34,718 nucleotides of DNA from Armatimonadota bacterium (GCA_025060455.1 JANXBY010000003.1:1-34718); one strand, 5' to 3'. Positions 17,078-25,035 are shown, numbered from the stretch's first letter. Numbers and translations: made by a program. The notes: generated by a model not told the origin, from the sequence alone.

Positions 17078-18084
17078 GTCCTCCTCCCCCTCTCGTGCAC
17101 CCAGTCCACCAGCTCTGCCAGCCGGTCCGGGTCGGTGTCGGGCAACACCCCGTGTCCCAGGTTGAAAATGTGGCCCCGCACCGCGCGGCCCTGCTCCACG
17201 ATGCGGGACGCCTCCGCCCGCAGCGCCTGCGGGTCGCCCAGCAGCCGCGCGGGGTCCAGGTTCCCCTGGACGGCCTTGCCGTCCGCCAGACGCCCCGCCT
17301 CCCGCAGGTCCACGCGCCAGTCCACCCCCACCACCTCCGTAGGCAGGTGGCGGAACTCCCCCAGCAGGTGGGCGCAGCCGGTGGCGAAGTAGATGCGCAC
17401 CGCGCCCTCCGCCGCCTGCAGCACCTGGACCAGGTAAGGCCGCACCGCCCACCGGAAGTCCCCCGCCGACAGCACCCCCACCCACGAGTCGAACAGCTGC
17501 ACCGCCTGGGCTCCTGCCTGGACCTGTGCTTTGAGGTACGTGGCCAAGTTGGAGGCCAGCCGGGAGGCGAGCCGGTGCCACGCATCGGGGTAGCGGTGCA
17601 GGAAAGCCCGGGTCCTGGGCCAGTCCCGCGACGGGCGGCCCTCTAACAGGTAGGCGGCCACGGTGAAGGGAGCTCCCGCAAAGCCCACCAGCGGCCGGTC
17701 CAGGACCGACCGCAGCAGCTGGACGGTTTTGGGGACGAACTCCACCGCCTGCAGGTCCAGCTCGGGCAGACCAGCGGCCTCCTCCGCGGACAGGGGAGCC
17801 GGCAGGACCGGCCCCCGTCCTTCCTCCACGTGGAACTGAAGGCCCATCCCCCACAGGGGGATCAGCAGGTCGCTGAACAGGATGGCTGCGTCCACGTCCA
17901 TGCGGCGCAGGGGCTGCAACGTGACCTCCGCGGCCAGCTCGGGGTCGCGACACAGGTCCAGCAGGGAGTAGCGCTCTCGCAGCCGGCGGTACTCGGGCAG
18001 GTAGCGGCCCGCCTGCCGCATGAACCACACGGGCGTGGTGTCCACGGGCTGTCCCAGGGCGGCCCGCAGGAGACGGTCCCTCAC
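17074..18084 (-). CDS. hemE: Uroporphyrinogen III decarboxylase
   Basis: 336 residues from the GTG at 18084, overlapping the upstream membrane gene by 4 nt. It removes four carboxyl groups from uroporphyrinogen III to give coproporphyrinogen III. The N-terminal signature TPVWFMRQAGRYLPEYR is at 17-33. The catalytic aspartate is D72 in LFSDLLIPLWGMG, and GFAGAPFTVAAYLLEG and the C-terminal FNLGHGVLPDTDP also match. Longer upstream frames run through the membrane gene and are rejected. Confidence 0.95.
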   Translation of the reverse strand: MRDRLLRAALGQPVDTTPVWFMRQAGRYLPEYRRLRERYSLLDLCRDPELAAEVTLQPLRRMDVDAAILFSDLLIPLWGMGLQFHVEEGRGPVLPAPLSAEEAAGLPELDLQAVEFVPKTVQLLRSVLDRPLVGFAGAPFTVAAYLLEGRPSRDWPRTRAFLHRYPDAWHRLASRLASNLATYLKAQVQAGAQAVQLFDSWVGVLSAGDFRWAVRPYLVQVLQAAEGAVRIYFATGCAHLLGEFRHLPTEVVGVDWRVDLREAGRLADGKAVQGNLDPARLLGDPQALRAEASRIVEQGRAVRGHIFNLGHGVLPDTDPDRLAELVDWVHERGRRT

Positions 18085-18503
18085 AGCGCCCTCCGCAGCA
18101 ACGTGGCGAAGTACACCACCGCGAGCAGGACCAACAGGTTGGCCCTCGCCAGGGCGGTCGGCCAGCGGGTGGAAAGCTGACCGCGGGCTGCCGCGGGCGC
18201 CGCCCAGAAGTCGTGGGCAGCCTTGAGGGCGACCGCGAGGGCCACCAACCCGAGCTTGTCGCGCAGCACCGGGTGCCCCACCTGCCAGCCGGACAGGAGA
18301 AAGAACGCCCCCGTGGCCAGCAGCAACAACACCGCAAGCCAGCTGAGCCCGCGGAAGCGGACCCCCAACGCACGGAAGGCCAGCGCGCCTTCCGGCCCGC
18401 GGCGGCGCAGGGTGGGGGCTGCCCACGCCAGGAGCACGTGGCCGCCCACCCACACCGCGGCGGCCAACACATGGAGGAACACGGCCACCTGGTAACCGGT
18501 CAT
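18081..18503 (-). CDS. Four-helix membrane protein, CopD/HemJ-like
   Basis: 140 residues with four hydrophobic helices. The ATG at 18503 overlaps the preceding stop (ATGA), and its own stop overlaps the hemE start. Helix 1 is FLHVLAAAVWVGGHVLLAW with H11. The third helix region reads LRDKLGLVALAVALKAAHDFW with K83 and H97. The pattern of a His and W-x-G-G in helix 1 plus a Lys ahead of a His-containing helix is shared by CopD-domain proteins and by HemJ, the membrane protoporphyrinogen oxidase. In an operon that has hemE, hemH and hemQ but no hemY/cgoX, a role in coproporphyrinogen oxidation is attractive but unproven; copper or heme handling is the alternative. Confidence 0.75.
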   Translation of the reverse strand: MTGYQVAVFLHVLAAAVWVGGHVLLAWAAPTLRRRGPEGALAFRALGVRFRGLSWLAVLLLLATGAFFLLSGWQVGHPVLRDKLGLVALAVALKAAHDFWAAPAAARGQLSTRWPTALARANLLVLLAVVYFATLLRRAL

Positions 18504-18964
18504 GGGGAGGCTGCAGCCGGGCTGTGCAAGGGGACTTCCCTCCTCACGCCCCAGCCGAAGTCTGGCTCGGACAGCACGAACGCCCGCTGCGGCCGGAGCG
18601 CAAAAAGCCGCACCTGGCCCGTACCCCGGACCGCGGGCCAGACCGGGAACCGGCCGCGCGCCGCAGGAAAGCGCTGCAGGTACGCCCGCAGGGCCCGCAC
18701 CGCGTCCAGGCCCGCCAGCGGCCGCGCGGTGCCTTCCAGTTGCACGCCCCGCAGCGGCCGCGTCTGGTCCGGGTGGATGGCCGCCGCCACCCGGGGACAG
18801 GCCAGCAGGTCCTGCGCGTGACGGGTGGTGACCCGGGACATGAACACCAGCTCCGGGCCCGGCCGCAGGGCGTACAGCACGGGAGCCGCCCACGGTCCGC
18901 TTGCCGAGCAGGTGGCCAGGGTCATGACGCGGCTTTCCTCCAGCAGCTGCCGGAAGACGTCCAC
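18500..18964 (-). CDS. Pyridoxamine 5'-phosphate oxidase-like split-barrel protein
   Basis: 154 residues with a GTG start. It has the FMN-binding split-barrel pattern: VMTLATCSASGPWAAPVLYA near residue 13, then a beta strand PELVFMSRVTTRHAQDLLACPRVAAAI. Many members of this fold bind flavin, F420 or heme; the substrate here is unknown. It starts 22 nt after hemQ, and its stop overlaps the next gene. Its fixed place between hemQ and hemE suggests a role in heme synthesis, redox or degradation (HugZ-like proteins share the fold). Confidence 0.8.
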   Translation of the reverse strand: MDVFRQLLEESRVMTLATCSASGPWAAPVLYALRPGPELVFMSRVTTRHAQDLLACPRVAAAIHPDQTRPLRGVQLEGTARPLAGLDAVRALRAYLQRFPAARGRFPVWPAVRGTGQVRLFALRPQRAFVLSEPDFGWGVRREVPLHSPAAASP

Positions 18965-18986
18965 GACCCGCGCGTCCGCAGCCGCC

Positions 18987-19643
18987 TCAGGGCACGTGGA
19001 AGACGTGGCGAACGACCTCCTCCGGAGTCCCGTACCGCGCGGTGAAGATGGGGGTGTCCCGTAGGGTGTACGGCCGCGCGGCGGTGGTGCGCAGGCTCGT
19101 CACCAGCTCGAGGAAGTGCTCCGGATCGTCCGTCTCGTAGCCCACCACGAACTCCCAGTCGCTCAAGCCCGTGGTGTACAGCAGGATCTGCTCGATCCCT
19201 TCGAATCCGTGGCCCACGCGGGCGTGTTCCAGCATCATCCGCCGGCGGTCCTCCGCGGGCAGTTGGTACCACTCGTGGGTCTTGGTGAAGGGGTACACCA
19301 CCAGGTAGCGCTTGCGCGGGCCCGGCACCTGGACGCTGGTCCCGCTGCGGCCCGTGTACTGGGAAGGCCGCACGAAGCCCCACAGGGCGTACACGCACCG
19401 CAGGTCTGTGGCCAGAAGGGGCTCCACCGCCGCCTGGTAGGCGTCCAAGGTGTGGGCCGCCACCCACAGCCCCAGGTCCACGTCGGCCCGCAGCCCAACC
19501 AGGCCGTACGTGTACACCGCGGCCACGCCGGGGACCGAGCCCGACCGGTCCACGGCCGCGAGCACCCGGGAAGCCGCCTGGGACGTCCGGTAGCCCGGCG
19601 GCACCTGGTAGAAGAGGAAGCCGTGCACCCGTGGCCCGCTCAT
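18987..19643 (-). CDS. hemQ: Coproheme decarboxylase HemQ (chlorite dismutase family)
   Basis: 218 residues from the ATG at 19643, with GGAGGT 7 nt upstream. It converts coproheme III to heme b with peroxide in the Gram-positive pathway. Y117 in LVVYPFTK corresponds to the catalytic tyrosine, and H140 in RRMMLEHARVGHGF aligns with the proximal heme histidine of Listeria HemQ. GLSDWEFVVGYETDDPEHF matches the conserved C-terminal segment. The chlorite dismutase Arg region is not evident, which favours HemQ over a true Cld. It is the first gene of the operon hemQ-PPOX-CopD-hemE-hemH. Confidence 0.92.
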   Translation of the reverse strand: MSGPRVHGFLFYQVPPGYRTSQAASRVLAAVDRSGSVPGVAAVYTYGLVGLRADVDLGLWVAAHTLDAYQAAVEPLLATDLRCVYALWGFVRPSQYTGRSGTSVQVPGPRKRYLVVYPFTKTHEWYQLPAEDRRRMMLEHARVGHGFEGIEQILLYTTGLSDWEFVVGYETDDPEHFLELVTSLRTTAARPYTLRDTPIFTARYGTPEEVVRHVFHVP

Positions 19644-19686
19644 CCCGCAACCTCCTGGGTGTGGGCCGGGCGTGTAGACCGCCCCC

Positions 19687-19719
19687 AAAACCGCTGGCGC
19701 GATGTTTGGGGGACGCCGG
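19687..19719. repeat. Copy A of a dispersed hairpin repeat
   Basis: The sequence GGCGCGATGTTTGGGGG with AAAACCGCT before it recurs at 25037-25067 with few differences. CCCCCAAAA (19682-19690) and TTTGGGGG (19705-19712) form an inverted repeat. It lies between the 3' end of the MucR-like gene and the start of hemQ, so it may act as a terminator-like or REP-like element. Confidence 0.45.
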
Positions 19720-19773
19720 CCCGCCGTCCCACCTTCAAAGCCCGGTGCCTCATAGAGGCGTCCCTACGTGCTC

Positions 19774-20193
19774 CTAAGCGCGGGTGCGGCGCGTGACCCG
19801 CCGGCCCCGCCGGGCTGCCGCAGGCCGGGCCGCCCTGCGGCGGGCCCTCACCGCGCGGCGCCTGGGCCGCAGGGCCTTCCGGAGGGCGGCGACGTCCTCC
19901 GGGCGCACCCAGTACGCCCGCCCCTGCCGCGTGGCCGGCAGCTTACCCTGCCGGATGTACCGGTAAAGGGTCAGGCGGGTCACTCCGAGGCGTCGGGCCG
20001 CTTCCTCCGCACCGATAGGGCCGGCCTCCGCGGGGGCCTGGGCGGCGGGCGGCGCGACCTGGCCGGCGTCCGCCACTGCCCGCAAGGCGGCTGCGGTGCG
20101 GCGGATCGCCTCCTCGATTTCCCGCGGCCCCATCTTCCGTTGGGCCGCCTGCGCCTTCACGATCTCCACCGTCATCTCCAGGATGGATGACAC
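19774..20193 (-). CDS. Small regulator: MucR-like N-terminus, excisionase-type HTH, basic tail
   Basis: 139 residues from the GTG at 20193, with GGAGG 6 nt upstream. Residues 5-42 (LEMTVEIVKAQ, then EIEEAIRRTAAALRAV) resemble the N-terminal oligomerisation region of Ros/MucR proteins. An Ala/Pro linker (46-58) follows. Residues 60-108 are an HTH_17/excisionase-type winged helix: AEEAARRLGVTRLTLYRYIR, then a wing RQGRAYWVRPED. The last 30 residues are almost only Arg, Ala, Pro and Thr and should bind DNA non-specifically. The MucR zinc finger is absent. It may be a nucleoid-associated silencer or an operon regulator. It diverges from prkA with 334 nt between. Confidence 0.75.
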   Translation of the reverse strand: MSSILEMTVEIVKAQAAQRKMGPREIEEAIRRTAAALRAVADAGQVAPPAAQAPAEAGPIGAEEAARRLGVTRLTLYRYIRQGKLPATRQGRAYWVRPEDVAALRKALRPRRRAVRARRRAARPAAARRGRRVTRRTRA

Positions 20194-20419
20194 CAGAGCC
20201 CTCCTGCCTGCTGGACTCGCTCGCCGCGGCGCGGTGAGCAACACCAATACGATACCTTACCCCCTTGCCCGGTTGCACCACCGCCCCCTTGAGCGGCGGT
20301 GCGGGCGCCTGGACGGCCAACGGCCCACGCGGGTGGGCGTGGTGGCGGATCTGCGCCTCGGCGCGGCCTGTAGCACGCTCCCGCGGCCCGGGCGGCGCGG
20401 AAGCCCGTGCGGGGACGCT
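20194..20419. other. Intergenic region upstream of prkA and the MucR-like gene
   Basis: No gene is seen in this non-coding stretch between divergent genes. An inverted repeat at 20275-20302 (GCACCACCGC / GCGGCGGTGC, 9 of 10 pairs, 8-nt loop) has no T-run and may be an operator or mRNA structure. A minus-strand promoter for the MucR-like gene could not be identified with confidence. Confidence 0.5.
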
Positions 20420-20448
20420 TTGACACCCCCCCAGGCGTCGCCCATACT
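20420..20448 (+). promoter_or_regulatory. Promoter of the prkA-yeaH-spoVR operon
   Basis: TTGACA (20420-20425), a 17-bp spacer, and CATACT (20443-20448). Expected transcription start is near 20455, giving a leader of about 70 nt that contains a G/C-rich stem between 20461 and 20495. It looks like a housekeeping sigma promoter, not the sigma-E/RpoS type usual for this module elsewhere. Confidence 0.65.
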
Positions 20449-20527
20449 TGCGCCAAAGCGCCGGCGGCCCCCTTCAGGGACAGGGGCGGCCCGCCGATGC
20501 TCCGGTTGAGGGGGAGTTGGGACGGCG

Positions 20528-22189
20528 ATGGAGATCCGCACCGTGGGGGCGTACCTGCAGGCGGCGGCGCACGATGACCGCCTGACCCGGACCACGCACC
20601 ACTACATCGCCGACATGCTGGAGTACTTCGGGCCGGAGAAGGTGTTCGAGGGCATCTATGGCATGCGCCGCCAGCTGGAGGACATCGTGAACTTCTTCCG
20701 GGCCCACTCCATGGCCATGGAGCGCCGCCTGCTCCTCCTGGTGGGGCCACAGGGGTCAGGCAAGAGCATGACCGTGGACAAGCTCAAGCGGAGCCTGGAG
20801 GAGTATTCCCGCACCGAGGCGGGCCTGCTGTACGCGGTAGAGGGGTGCCCGTTCCACCAGCACCCCTTCGACCTGGTACCGCAGGACGTTCTGCGGGCCC
20901 GGGGGTTCCACTGGCACGAGGAGGCGGTCCCCTGCCCCGTCTGCGAGCGGCTCATGCAGCGCCACGGCGGGTGGGAGCGGGTGCCCGTGCAGCGCATCGA
21001 GCTGTCCGCCCGGAAGAAGGTGGGGATCGCCAAGCACACGCCCACGGACCTGCGCCGTGAGGACATCACCAACTTCGTGGGCAACATCAACTTCGCCATG
21101 CTGAAGGAACGGGGGTCCACCTACGACCCCGACGCGTACGACTTCGAGGGCAAGATCATCTGGGCCAACCGCGGGATCCTGGACTGGACGGAGGTGTTCA
21201 AGAGCCGGCGCCAGCTGCTGTCCCTGCTGCTGGAGCTGATCCAGTCCAAGCGGATCGACCTGGCCAACTTCCCCACGGTGCACGTGGACTGCGTGGTGAT
21301 CGGCCACTCCAACTACCCCGAGTACCACGTGTTCCTCTCCGAGGACATCATGGAGCCCCTCCGGGGCCGGATCCACAAGATCGACTTCCCGTACAACCTG
21401 GACTTGGCGGGGGAGATGGAGATCTACCGGCAGCTGGTGGAGCGGGCGAACCGCGTCCGGGGGGAGCGCAAGCACGCGCCCCAGGACGTATACGAGCTGG
21501 CGGCCCGCTACGCTCTGAAGACCCGGGCGGACTCCGGGGGCATGAAGGGGCTCAGCCCTCGGTTCTTCGAGGACGCCTTCTCCACCGCCTATGTGCGGGC
21601 GGACCGGTGCCTGGACCTGGAGGTGCTCAGCGAGGCCATCGAGCGGACCTTCGAGCACCAGTCGGTGAAAGACCTCAACCTGAAGGAGCTGCTCCGGCAG
21701 TTCGAGGAGACCAAGATGGAGTTCGTCCACGAGAAGGTCTCCTTGATCGTGGAGCGGATCGTGCCCGAGCACTTCTTCGAGTACGGGCAGAACCTGTACC
21801 GGAATTACCTGGACGCGGTGCGGCGCAGCGTGGTGGGGGAGCCCCTGGCGGAGCGGGAGAAAGAGCTGGTGGACGAGGTGGAAGGGATCCTGGTCCACAA
21901 GCGGCAGATCAGCCGGCAGGGCCGGGTGGCGTTCCAGAACGTGCTGGCGGAACGCTACGAGGAGTTGTGGGAGATGCCGTACACGGAAAACGAGCACCTG
22001 CGCCCGGTGGTCAACGAGGTGGTGTTCAACAAGATCAAGAACTGCCTTCGGCTGTACGACAAGACGGACGACCTGGACCCCACCAGCCGGCAGCTCCTGG
22101 ATGTCCTGTACCGCAGCGCGGTCACGGAGCACGGGTACTGCGACGTGTGTGCCCGCAGCCTGTTCCGCATCCTGGGCCGGAGTGTGTGA
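20528..22189 (+). CDS. prkA: PrkA-family serine protein kinase / AAA+ ATPase (YeaG)
   Basis: 553 residues, shorter than the usual 630-645 because the N-terminal lead before the AAA domain is reduced. The Walker A motif GPQGSGKS is at 73-80. Further PrkA features are the NRGILDWTEVFK segment, IGHSNYPEYHVF, EPLRGRIHKIDFPYNL, and a kinase-like C-terminal half. CPVC in the AAA insertion and CDVC near the C-terminus could bind metal. PrkA/YeaG is known from stress, starvation and sporulation responses; its targets are poorly defined. yeaH follows after 4 nt and spoVR after that, so the three should act together. Confidence 0.93.
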   Translation: MEIRTVGAYLQAAAHDDRLTRTTHHYIADMLEYFGPEKVFEGIYGMRRQLEDIVNFFRAHSMAMERRLLLLVGPQGSGKSMTVDKLKRSLEEYSRTEAGLLYAVEGCPFHQHPFDLVPQDVLRARGFHWHEEAVPCPVCERLMQRHGGWERVPVQRIELSARKKVGIAKHTPTDLRREDITNFVGNINFAMLKERGSTYDPDAYDFEGKIIWANRGILDWTEVFKSRRQLLSLLLELIQSKRIDLANFPTVHVDCVVIGHSNYPEYHVFLSEDIMEPLRGRIHKIDFPYNLDLAGEMEIYRQLVERANRVRGERKHAPQDVYELAARYALKTRADSGGMKGLSPRFFEDAFSTAYVRADRCLDLEVLSEAIERTFEHQSVKDLNLKELLRQFEETKMEFVHEKVSLIVERIVPEHFFEYGQNLYRNYLDAVRRSVVGEPLAEREKELVDEVEGILVHKRQISRQGRVAFQNVLAERYEELWEMPYTENEHLRPVVNEVVFNKIKNCLRLYDKTDDLDPTSRQLLDVLYRSAVTEHGYCDVCARSLFRILGRSV

Positions 22190-22193
22190 GGCC

Positions 22194-23351
22194 ATGCGGA
22201 TCCACCGGGGGCGGATCGCCCAGCACAAGCACGACGAGCTGCTGCGCGCGTACCTGAAGCAGAACCTCCACGAGCTGATCCAGCAGAAGGAGCTCGTGGT
22301 GGACGGGAAGGTGAAGACCCAGCTGACCACCCTGGACCTGCCCACCCTGCGGTACGGGGACGAGGAGGCCTACCTGGCCCAGGGCTCGGGCGGGGCCGGC
22401 CGTAGCTTTGGGGCAGGGGAAGAAGGGGTCCAGCCGGTGGGAGGGCTGCTGGGCGGCGATCACCACGGGCCGGAGGTGCGGGTGGAGCTGGATTTCGACG
22501 AGTTCGTCCGGCTGGCACAGGAGGTCCTGCTGGAGGAGCTGGAGCTGCCGGCCCTCCAACGGATGCCCCGGGGCGGGGAAGTGGAAACGGAGGACCTGCC
22601 GGAGCTGGACGACCTGGACCGCATGGGGCTGGCCGCGGACCTGAACCTGGAGGAGACGTTGCTCAGTAGCCTCCTGCGGAACGTGCGGGAGCGGGGCGTC
22701 CTGGACTACGAGGTGGACGTGCGGCAGGACGGCTGGTACTTCGTGGAGGATCCCAGCTCCGTGCGCAACCACCGGTCTCTGGAGGTGTACGTCCTGGACA
22801 TCTCTGGTTCCATGCGGGGCGACTACCTGGCCCTGGTGCGGAAGACCATCTTCCTCCTGTGGTACGCCCTGGAGCGCCGGTATCCCACCAACCTGCGGCG
22901 GTACGTGGTGTTCCAGGACGTGGCGGAGGAGAAAAGCCGGGAGGAGTTCTTCTCCGTGGAGAGCAGCGGGGGGACCCACATCTCCGCCGGGTTCGAGAAG
23001 GCCATGGAGATGCTACAGGGGGTGTCGGAGTACGACACCTACCTGTTCCTGTTCACGGACGGGGAGACCAGCAGCGGCGACTTCGAGCTGGCCAAGCGCA
23101 AGTACGAGGAGGCCCTGGACCGGTTCGACCTGGTGTGTTACGGGCACGTGAACCCCGGGAGCCGGGGGGTGGGCGGGTTCAGCGAGTACGTGCAGGAGGT
23201 GGCGCGGCGGCGCCCCAACGCCACGTTCGCGAACCTGGTGGACATGGCCTCGGTGCGGGAGGCCCTCCGGGACCTGCTGGCCCGGGTGGACGGTGGAGGG
23301 AAGGTCCGGTGCGGGAGTACGAGGCGGTCATCGCGCGGGTGGAGGAACTAG
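22194..23351 (+). CDS. yeaH: YeaH/YhbH-family VWA-like protein (DUF444)
   Basis: 385 residues from the ATG at 22194. The C-terminal half is a von Willebrand A-like fold with the metal site DISGS at 202-206, then FFSVESSGGTHISAGFEKAM and LFLFTDGETSSGDFELAKR. The N-terminal part is charged and has a Gly-rich segment near 62-95. The family always travels with PrkA and is thought to be its partner, but the biochemical role is unknown. It overlaps the start of spoVR by 43 nt, so the two are translationally coupled. Confidence 0.92.
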   Translation: MRIHRGRIAQHKHDELLRAYLKQNLHELIQQKELVVDGKVKTQLTTLDLPTLRYGDEEAYLAQGSGGAGRSFGAGEEGVQPVGGLLGGDHHGPEVRVELDFDEFVRLAQEVLLEELELPALQRMPRGGEVETEDLPELDDLDRMGLAADLNLEETLLSSLLRNVRERGVLDYEVDVRQDGWYFVEDPSSVRNHRSLEVYVLDISGSMRGDYLALVRKTIFLLWYALERRYPTNLRRYVVFQDVAEEKSREEFFSVESSGGTHISAGFEKAMEMLQGVSEYDTYLFLFTDGETSSGDFELAKRKYEEALDRFDLVCYGHVNPGSRGVGGFSEYVQEVARRRPNATFANLVDMASVREALRDLLARVDGGGKVRCGSTRRSSRGWRN

Positions 23352-24463
23352 CCCGGCAGCTGGGGCTGCGCTGGGACCCGGTGGTCTTCCGGATGAGCGA
23401 GGTAGAGGAGATCGCCGAGGTGGCCAGCATGGGCCTTCCGAACCGGTTCGTGCACTGGTACTGGGGGGGCGCCTACAAGGAGATCCGGCTGCAGCAGGAC
23501 AAGTCGCTGCTCAGCATCCTGGAGCTGGTCCTGAACGCCCGGCCCGCGTATGCGTTCCTGCGGCGGTCCAACACCTACCTGCAGAACGTGCTGGTGATCG
23601 CCCACGTGTACGGGCACGCGGACTTCTTCGCCAACAACCACTGGTTCCGGAAGTCCAACAAGAACATGCTGAACGAGGCGGAGCGCCACGCGCGGGTCTT
23701 CCGGGCCTACGAGGCGTCCTACGGCCGCGCCACCGTGGACTCGCTCCTGGACAGCTGCCTGACGGTGGCCACCACGGTGAACGCCTTCGAGCGGGACCCT
23801 GCCCGGCGGCGCAAGCGCTTGGTGTACTTCCTGGAGGAGCACGCTCCCCTGGAACCCTACGAGCGGGAGGTGCTGCAGGCGGTCCGGGAAGAGGCGGAGT
23901 ACTTCGACCTGATCCAGCGCACCCACATCACCAACGAGGGATGGGCCACCTTCGTGGAGACCGCCCTGCTCCGGGAGCTGCTGAGCGCCCGGGAGTGGGC
24001 GCAGGTGTGCGTGCATCTGTGCGCCCGGCCGACCCCCTACACCCTGGGCTACGCCCTGTTTGGGGCCATCCGGCGGCAGCGGGGGTTCGAGGGGGCCTTG
24101 GCGGCCCGTCGGTACTACGAGGACGTGCGTCTCATCGACGAGACCCTGACCCAGGAGCTGGTGGACCGACTGGACCTGTTCGTGTACGACCCCCGGGACC
24201 GCAGCCGCAACACCCAGGTAGACGCGGTGAAGGAGATGCTCATCGAGCAGAAGCTGTACCGGGGGGAGCCGCGGGTGGAGGTGGAGGACCCGGACCACCC
24301 CCGGGACCTGGTGCTGGTGCACGTGGAGGAGGGACGCAAGCTGGACCCCCGGCGCATCGCCCTGTACCTGAAGGCGGTGCACGCCCTGTGGAAGCACCCC
24401 GTCCGGCTGCGGGCCAACGGCAAGCTGTACACGTACGATCGGCGGGGACTGTCGACGGCTTGA
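23309..24463 (+). CDS. spoVR: SpoVR/YcgB-family protein
   Basis: 384 residues from the GTG at 23309 (GGAGGG 8 nt upstream), shorter than Bacillus SpoVR (about 468). The family core is intact: VIAHVYGHADFFANNHWF (97-114, with H99 and H103), THITNEGWATFVE, and TLGYALFGAIRRQRG. It is known from spore cortex formation in Bacillus and from stress phenotypes of ycgB in enterics; the molecular activity is unknown, although the conserved His and Glu suggest a metal site. It completes the prkA-yeaH-spoVR module. The start lies inside the end of yeaH. Confidence 0.93.
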   Translation: MREYEAVIARVEELARQLGLRWDPVVFRMSEVEEIAEVASMGLPNRFVHWYWGGAYKEIRLQQDKSLLSILELVLNARPAYAFLRRSNTYLQNVLVIAHVYGHADFFANNHWFRKSNKNMLNEAERHARVFRAYEASYGRATVDSLLDSCLTVATTVNAFERDPARRRKRLVYFLEEHAPLEPYEREVLQAVREEAEYFDLIQRTHITNEGWATFVETALLRELLSAREWAQVCVHLCARPTPYTLGYALFGAIRRQRGFEGALAARRYYEDVRLIDETLTQELVDRLDLFVYDPRDRSRNTQVDAVKEMLIEQKLYRGEPRVEVEDPDHPRDLVLVHVEEGRKLDPRRIALYLKAVHALWKHPVRLRANGKLYTYDRRGLSTA

Positions 24464-24484
24464 CGGGGCCGCGGCGAGGCCGGG

Positions 24485-24493
24485 TGCTATAAT
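24485..24493 (+). promoter_or_regulatory. Extended -10 promoter of the bifunctional nuclease gene
   Basis: TG-C-TATAAT at 24485-24493, an exact consensus -10 with the TGn extension and no good -35 at 17 bp. Expected start is near 24500, giving a leader of about 60 nt. The TTGACG at 24461-24466 is 21 bp upstream of the -10, too far to pair with it normally. Confidence 0.7.
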
Positions 24494-24558
24494 GGGACCG
24501 AAGTCCTAGGCCGCGGCGCACAGCGCCGGTGGGGAGCAGCGCAAAAGGGGGTATCGCC

Positions 24559-25035
24559 GTGATCCGGATGAAGGTGAAGGGCGTGGCGATGGATCAGCAC
24601 ATGAACCCTGTGGTGCTGCTCACGGACACGGAGGAGCGCATGGCCCTGCCCATCTGGGTCGGGGCCGCGGAGGCGCAGGCCATCGCCCTGCAGCTGCAGG
24701 GGGTGACCCCGCCCCGCCCCATGACGCACGACCTGCTGCGCTCCATCCTGCAGGAGATGTCGGTGTCCCTGACCCGCATCGTGGTGTGCGACGTCCGGGA
24801 CCAGACGTACTACGCGGAGATCCACCTGAAGCGGGAGGGTCAGGAGCACACCATCGACTCACGGCCCAGCGATGCCATCGCCCTGGCCCTGCGCATGCAG
24901 GCCCCCATCTTCGTGGACGAGAAGGTGGCGGCGCACGCCATCCCCCTGAAGGGCGCGGACGACGAGGAGATGGAGGAGTGGCGTCGCTTCCTGGAAACCG
25001 TCAAGCCCGCGGACTTCCGGAAGTCGCTGCACTAG
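24559..25035 (+). CDS. DUF151 bifunctional nuclease (BFN) domain protein
   Basis: 158 residues from the GTG at 24559, with GGGGG 7 nt upstream; the ATG at 24568 is an alternative. The whole protein is one BFN/DUF151 domain: LPIWVGAAEAQAIALQLQG, RPMTHDLLRSILQEM, and SRPSDAIALALRMQAPIFVDEKV. A family member in plants has RNase and DNase activity; in bacteria the role is mostly unproven. The acidic tail DDEEMEEWRRFLETVKPADF is usual. It has its own extended -10 promoter and a terminator starting at the stop codon, so it is probably monocistronic. Confidence 0.93.
   Translation: MIRMKVKGVAMDQHMNPVVLLTDTEERMALPIWVGAAEAQAIALQLQGVTPPRPMTHDLLRSILQEMSVSLTRIVVCDVRDQTYYAEIHLKREGQEHTIDSRPSDAIALALRMQAPIFVDEKVAAHAIPLKGADDEEMEEWRRFLETVKPADFRKSLH

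Noticed and set aside
15113-17392. A 759-codon plus-strand frame across the MFS 3' half, hemH and hemE
   Set aside because: It crosses three real genes in other frames or strands and has no domain; the Gly/Arg-rich translation is typical of GC-driven shadow frames.
16157-18472. A 771-codon frame suggesting a fused CopD-HemE-HemH protein
   Set aside because: Only its C-terminal 306 codons encode ferrochelatase; the upstream part is an out-of-frame reading of hemE and the membrane gene, which have their own frames and coupled starts.
19640-19753. 37-codon basic ORF just upstream of hemQ with an ATGA overlap
   Set aside because: It runs through the repeat hairpin, has only a weak GGGA ribosome binding site, and its composition is like the shadow frames. 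The overlap is suggestive, but not enough.
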